A stretch of DNA of 18,356 nucleotides from JANYCO01 sp964437245 (GTDB lineage: Bacteria; Bacteroidota; Bacteroidia; Cytophagales; Cytophagaceae): the NCBI GenBank assembly GCA_964437245.1, contig CAYTGJ010000090.1:1-18356 (forward strand). Reading direction: 5' to 3'. The translations under genes were made by a program, and so were the position numbers. Within the stretch, counting starts at the first letter, position 1. Each line of letters opens with the position of its first letter. The notes below the pieces were generated by a model. The model saw nothing but the letters and a program-made list of their open reading frames with translations, made no database searches and was not told the DNA's origin. Shown here piece by piece: positions 14,619 through 18,356 of the stretch.

Positions 14619-15164
14619 TTATACTTTTACTTTCCCCCCGCGAAACCCGAATATACTTCCTGATAAACCTCCCAGAATATGAGCAAACCGGGAAATGTTA
14701 TCGTCTTCCAGTATATTCAGGAATTCATGGCCTATATAAAAAATCAACACAAGAATAAACGTAAGAGGAATGGTGCCTGTCCTGAAGTTTGAGAAAGAAG
14801 CAAGTATGATCATCATAAATGCCAGTCCGCTTGCCCCCATGAGTCCGGTATCAAACAGGATGATATTCAGGATACCAGTTACCAGGGCTGTGATGACCGA
14901 CATGTAAGCAATAGGCCGTGTTCCGTATTTTTCTTCCAGGATTGGTCCCAGCAGAAGGATCAGTGAAAAATTACCCAGTAAATGGGTCCAGTCTCTATGC
15001 CCCAGAACATGAGAAAACAACCGGAAATAATCCAGTGGATTTAGGAGGTCCATTGTTCCGCCCACGACAAAAAACGTATTGGTAACGGTACTTCCAAGAA
15101 TATGAATGATTGTACAAACAAATGTCAATGTAAGGGTAAAAGGAGCATTATAGGTAACCCGCAT
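14619..15164 (-). CDS. Rhomboid-family intramembrane serine protease
   Basis: A 181-residue membrane protein with about six hydrophobic helices. Rhomboid landmarks are complete: HRDWTHLLGNFSLILLLGPI (with H61 and N65) in helix 2, the catalytic Ser in GASG (S112) and the catalytic His in RFAHILGGLSGSIFG (H162), followed by the Gly-rich helix packing motif. It should cut transmembrane segments of other proteins in the inner membrane; substrates are unknown. The protein is short but includes the six-helix core, with no extra cytoplasmic domain. It is divergent from the small gene at 15212, with 47 bases between the starts. Confidence 0.9.
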   Translation of the reverse strand: MRVTYNAPFTLTLTFVCTIIHILGSTVTNTFFVVGGTMDLLNPLDYFRLFSHVLGHRDWTHLLGNFSLILLLGPILEEKYGTRPIAYMSVITALVTGILNIILFDTGLMGASGLAFMMIILASFSNFRTGTIPLTFILVLIFYIGHEFLNILEDDNISRFAHILGGLSGSIFGFRGGKVKV

Positions 15165-15211
15165 GATTTTTTGAGTATAATTTTAATCTGTTTTTTCAAA
15201 TATGAACCTGA

Positions 15212-15580
15212 TTGTCTCAATCTGGCAGAAATTTTACAACTCAAGTAATTGAGAATATAATCAATAATCCATCTTTCCAGGATTTAATTATTCACAAAAT
15301 TAAAACCCTTTTAATTTCCCCCTCGTATCTAATAACAGACAGATCATTCAGAGGTATGAACATCATTTTAGACAGAATCAAGACGCTACGTCTTGTGGAA
15401 GGCGACAGTGTGAACATTAGTTGCCGGAATGGAAAAACGTATGAAGGGTGCATCGTTATCAATCTGCCAAAATCGTCCGACGAATACAGCATACAGGTAG
15501 AAGTACCTTATAAAAATGCTGAGATTCATTACATGAATATACTTTTGGCAGAAATAAAAATCATACGAAAAATAGCATAA
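15212..15580 (+). CDS. Small protein of unknown function with a non-ATG start
   Basis: Up to 122 residues, apparently soluble. The frame opens with a TTG at 15212 directly after an in-frame TGA, and there is no ATG until codon 49 (15356), yet the region before that ATG (VIENIINNPSFQDLIIHKIK) looks coding. The part after it (LRLVEGDSVNISCRNGKTYE, then GCIVINL and YSIQVEVPY) suggests a small beta-barrel. I do not recognise a family. Options are a true TTG start, a shorter 74-residue protein, or a 5' end lost to a frameshift. The stop lies 19 bases before the second scaffold gap. Confidence 0.5.
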   Translation: MSQSGRNFTTQVIENIINNPSFQDLIIHKIKTLLISPSYLITDRSFRGMNIILDRIKTLRLVEGDSVNISCRNGKTYEGCIVINLPKSSDEYSIQVEVPYKNAEIHYMNILLAEIKIIRKIA

Positions 15581-15599
15581 TATCCCGGATGAATTTCAG

Positions 15600-15609
15600 N
15601 NNNNNNNNN
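15600..15609. other. Scaffold gap (10 Ns) flanked by identical 8-mers
   Basis: Ten Ns. AATTTCAG stands directly on both sides (15592-15599 and 15610-15617), as if the contig ends overlap or a short repeat broke the assembly. Confidence 0.98.
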
Positions 15610-15669
15610 AATTTCAGTACTCTCCAAGACAATGAAAGAGAGGAGACTATGCTGTTACGATCGTACGTT

Positions 15670-17616
15670 TCAGGATAAATTAGAGTTCGTCTCTTTTTTC
15701 TGAGGGATTAAAATTGTGAACGTTGTTCCTTCACCTGGAACACTGTCTACATAGATCTCTCCGTTCAACGCCTCTACCTGTGTTTTTACTATAAATAATC
15801 CGAATCCTTTCCCCTCTTTCTGAGGATCGAACCGCTGGTAGGGCTGAAATATTTTCTCTCCTATCTGTTTCAGATTCATTCCTTTCCCGTTATCAGTTAC
15901 AACAATACGAACCAGCTGAACACCTTTCTGGGTATGCACTGATATATTCACAGGGCCTCCTTCATTTCTGAATTTAATCGAATTAGTGATCAACTGATAT
16001 AAAATACTGTAGATAAAAGGACGAATGGTCACGATAAAAGGATATAATGAAAAATCAGTTTTAATATCGACCTGAACATCTACCGGTACATCTACAGCAA
16101 GAAATATTTTTTTGATCAGTTTATCAAAGAATATTTTCTCTTTATCATTGTTAGACTCTTCGTCTATTTCCAGCAGGATCGCAATATCTTTGATGATCGA
16201 ATCCAGTTCAAGAGTACTTTCCTCCAGCTTATCTACAATCAGTTTTCCCTGCTCATCGGTTATAATGTTATCTTTTTTTAAGAGATAAATAAGTCCCAAT
16301 ACTCTGGCCACCGGTCCCCGGAGATTATGAGACGTTACAAAAATATACTGTTCGAGCCGTTCGTTTTTATGTTTGATAAGCTTGTCGTTTTCCAGCACCA
16401 CTTCCAGCGTACGTCTGTTGGCAAGCTCTGTTTCCTGTTTAATGAAATTGATCTTATCGGCCAGGGCCATTGAGAAAAGTACACTTTCGAACAGCGAACC
16501 TATCAAGACTCCGTTTTGAGAAAAAAAGCCGAAAGGGATCACTGCATTGATGGCCAATATATAAGACAAGATCCCGATCCATCCGATACACCACGCCACA
16601 ATATAAAAACGGATCATCTTTTGGCCTTTAAGATAAAGCGAGATCGAAATCGGAAAAAGAAACAAAGCTGAACCCATCGTGAAAAACTGGATCAGTAATG
16701 AGCCATAGTAATAGTGGCCGCTAAGATCGCATAGGATTGTAAGGATCTCCAGCCCGATGAAAAGATAAAAACAATACTTCATCCAGGGCATTGTCTGTGC
16801 CACTTTCAGGAATTTCATAGAAAAAAGAGTAAGGAAAATTCCTGCTACTGCCATGATCAACTGCACATGAACAGAAATATTAAACAATTCATTGGTCAGG
16901 AAGGAAGGAGTAAATCCTACCAGGATCGCATTGCTCAGACCGATAAACAATACATAAAAAAGATACAATAAATAGACCGTTTCCCGGATGCTGATGTAAA
17001 TAAACAAATTGTAAAGAATCACCATGATCAGAATGCCAAAGCAGAGGCCGTAAAACATATCTGCTTTTCCCTTCTCATTGAAAAGCGCCTTCTCCGTACC
17101 GGCCTTTATAGGAGCGGTTTTATTGGGACTCGTAATTTTCAGATAGCAGGTGACCGGATTATTTTTTTCCTGGTGTTTGTACCGGTCCAGGCGAAACCAT
17201 ATGTAATTATGGTCGTATTCCTTCTGATCAGAAGGTACAAATGCTCCGGTAATTTTCTCTCTGTAATTTCCCTTTTCATCCGGTTCATAAAAACTGATAT
17301 AGCCCATACTAGGTTTTATGATCTCAATCACACAAACATCGGATGTATTGTTCTGTATGGTGAACTTCACCCAATAAGTGCTGGGCGAATTTCCGAAATT
17401 AAGAATGTCGTGCGGGCAAGGCTGGAAAAGACTGCCTATCGCAGGCTTTCGTATTTCATCAATAGCAAGCTGATTGCTTTTATCTTCGTAAAAAAAAGAA
17501 TGAGAAGCAATGGATACGATTTGCTCTTCATTGTTTATATGAATCGTAGGTTGAGCATATCCCCAATGGCTACACAAAGCAATAAAAATCAAGCATTTAA
17601 TCCAACGAAAAAACAT
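15670..17616 (-). CDS. 7TMR-DISM sensor histidine kinase
   Basis: A 648-residue membrane sensor kinase. A signal peptide (residues 1-21, ending GYAQ) is followed by an extracytoplasmic 7TMR-DISM type 2 domain (about 30-165, with STYWVKFTIQNN) and seven hydrophobic helices (about 187-385, starting MFYGLCFGILIMVILYNLFI). The kinase core follows a short coiled coil: H-box TSHNLRGPVARVLGL with phosphoacceptor H430, N-box YQLITNSIKFRN (N545), G1 DNGKGM (575-580) and G2 GKGFGLFIV (602-610). No receiver domain is attached, and no response regulator is in view, so the partner is elsewhere. DISM ligands are mostly unknown, possibly carbohydrates. The divergent ABC exporter ATPase upstream may be a target or may be only a neighbour. 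Confidence 0.93.
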   Translation of the reverse strand: MFFRWIKCLIFIALCSHWGYAQPTIHINNEEQIVSIASHSFFYEDKSNQLAIDEIRKPAIGSLFQPCPHDILNFGNSPSTYWVKFTIQNNTSDVCVIEIIKPSMGYISFYEPDEKGNYREKITGAFVPSDQKEYDHNYIWFRLDRYKHQEKNNPVTCYLKITSPNKTAPIKAGTEKALFNEKGKADMFYGLCFGILIMVILYNLFIYISIRETVYLLYLFYVLFIGLSNAILVGFTPSFLTNELFNISVHVQLIMAVAGIFLTLFSMKFLKVAQTMPWMKYCFYLFIGLEILTILCDLSGHYYYGSLLIQFFTMGSALFLFPISISLYLKGQKMIRFYIVAWCIGWIGILSYILAINAVIPFGFFSQNGVLIGSLFESVLFSMALADKINFIKQETELANRRTLEVVLENDKLIKHKNERLEQYIFVTSHNLRGPVARVLGLIYLLKKDNIITDEQGKLIVDKLEESTLELDSIIKDIAILLEIDEESNNDKEKIFFDKLIKKIFLAVDVPVDVQVDIKTDFSLYPFIVTIRPFIYSILYQLITNSIKFRNEGGPVNISVHTQKGVQLVRIVVTDNGKGMNLKQIGEKIFQPYQRFDPQKEGKGFGLFIVKTQVEALNGEIYVDSVPGEGTTFTILIPQKKETNSNLS

Positions 17617-17793
17617 TTTATACAGGAAGTCTCTACTACATCAGGTCAAAACAAAGGAATTATCAGAAAATACAAAGTATTTTTCTTTTTAAAGTTATAC
17701 AGTCTGCTGGGGAAATATGACTTTTCAAGTGGCTATTCTCTTATTTATGTTCATAAAAATAACATTTACATCAATAAACTATCTTTTCTAATA

Positions 17794-17823
17794 TTGATAT
17801 TCTAATATCTTTAACTATTTTTG
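17794..17823 (+). promoter_or_regulatory. Promoter of the ABC transporter gene
   Basis: TTG (17794-17796), exactly 19 bases, then TATTTTTG (17816-17823), a full match at the -7 box. It ends 42 bases before the ATG at 17866. Confidence 0.7.
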
Positions 17824-17865
17824 CCAACCGAAAACAATTCAATCATTAATACTTTCGGCAACTGA

Positions 17866-18356
17866 ATGCTTACGCAGGACAACATAATTGTAATTGAAAA
17901 TCTCTCTAAAACTTTTCCAGGAGCATTTGAACCTTCTATAAAAGATCTGTCTTTTTCGATCAAAAGAAATGAGATATTTGGACTTTTAGGAACCAACGGA
18001 GCAGGGAAGACCACCACTATATCAATTTTATGTGGTATTCTACAACCTTCTTACGGAAAAATATATGTAGATGGTTTTGATCTGATCAACGATTCTGACA
18101 AGATCAAAAGTATGCTGGGTGTGGTGCCTCAGGATATAGCATTGTATCCACTCCTTACAGCCAGAGACAACCTCAGCTTTTTCGGAAAAATGTACGGATT
18201 AAAAGGCAGTGATTTGGAAGGAAGAATAGAATACTGGCTTCAGAAATTTGACATGACCAAATACGCAGACCGCAGAGTTTCCAACTATTCAGGAGGGATG
18301 AAACGGAAGATAAATCTGATCGCCGGTATCATGCACGATCCTAAAATTGTATTCCT
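17866..18356 (+). CDS. ABC-2-type transporter ATP-binding protein, N-terminal part
   Basis: The first 163 residues of an ABC ATPase that runs off the window. It starts MLTQDNIIVIENLSKTFPGA and shows Walker A GTNGAGKT, the Q-loop Gln in VVPQDIALYP, the signature NYSGGMKRK, and the start of Walker B (PKIVF). The GVVPQDIALYPLLTARDNL stretch and the YSGGMKRK form are typical of the ABC-2/DrrA class, which drives export of small lipophilic compounds, polysaccharides or gliding components. Permease genes would be expected just downstream. The start at 17866 is supported by the promoter; the histidine kinase gene is divergent, 249 bases away. Confidence 0.93.
   Translation, partial: MLTQDNIIVIENLSKTFPGAFEPSIKDLSFSIKRNEIFGLLGTNGAGKTTTISILCGILQPSYGKIYVDGFDLINDSDKIKSMLGVVPQDIALYPLLTARDNLSFFGKMYGLKGSDLEGRIEYWLQKFDMTKYADRRVSNYSGGMKRKINLIAGIMHDPKIVF

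Noticed and set aside
17811..18017. A minus-strand frame of 68 codons near the window end
   Set aside because: It is antisense to the Walker A region of a clear ABC ATPase and to that gene's promoter.

Overview
The window looks like draft chromosomal DNA from a member of the Bacteroidota. Four lines of evidence support this: an AT-rich sequence with promoters of the TTTG-N19-TAnnTTTG type and almost no Shine-Dalgarno sites; a type IX secretion (Por) C-terminal sorting domain; a 7TMR-DISM histidine kinase with the SHNLRGP H-box; and secreted TonB C-terminal-domain and DUF8202-type proteins. The genus cannot be fixed from the sequence alone. Two runs of exactly ten Ns (7909-7918 and 15600-15609) are scaffold gaps.

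Bases 1-5520 are conserved household DNA. They hold the end of a guanidino-group-modifying enzyme (DDAH/arginine deiminase superfamily), a convergent HEAT-repeat protein, the clpP-clpX protease pair on the minus strand, a divergent thioredoxin-type glutathione peroxidase lipoprotein, and a soluble HAMP-like/GAF/PAS signalling protein.

Bases 5520-8200 are the most unusual part. A sugE/gdx-type SMR exporter has a good promoter and an 85-base leader containing a nested inverted-repeat structure. Its last 40 codons and the following noncoding flank are duplicated 498 bp downstream. Between the copies lies a noncoding stretch holding two inverted copies of a palindromic repeat (MITE/REPIN-like). 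A TonB-C-domain secreted protein with a consensus promoter follows, then a small membrane protein cut by the first gap. A 33-base repeat just beyond the gap matches a hairpin pair seen 7 kb earlier.

Bases 8200-10945 hold an exported Ntn-type linear amide hydrolase (choloylglycine hydrolase family) and an outer-membrane porin, probably co-transcribed. They are followed by the wreck of a DJ-1/PfpI gene and possibly of an AraC-type regulator. Bases 10945-14061 are one large minus-strand secreted protein with two tandem LamG-like/DUF8202 modules and a type IX sorting domain.

After a 557-base noncoding stretch come a rhomboid protease, a small unknown protein without an ATG start, the second gap, a 7TMR-DISM sensor histidine kinase, and, divergently, the start of an ABC-2-type exporter ATPase that runs off the window. 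No CRISPR array, tRNA, rRNA or complete insertion sequence was seen. I did not find a clearly new multi-gene system. The best candidates for something undescribed are the sugE leader, the sugE tail duplication with its repeats, and the paired-hairpin repeat.
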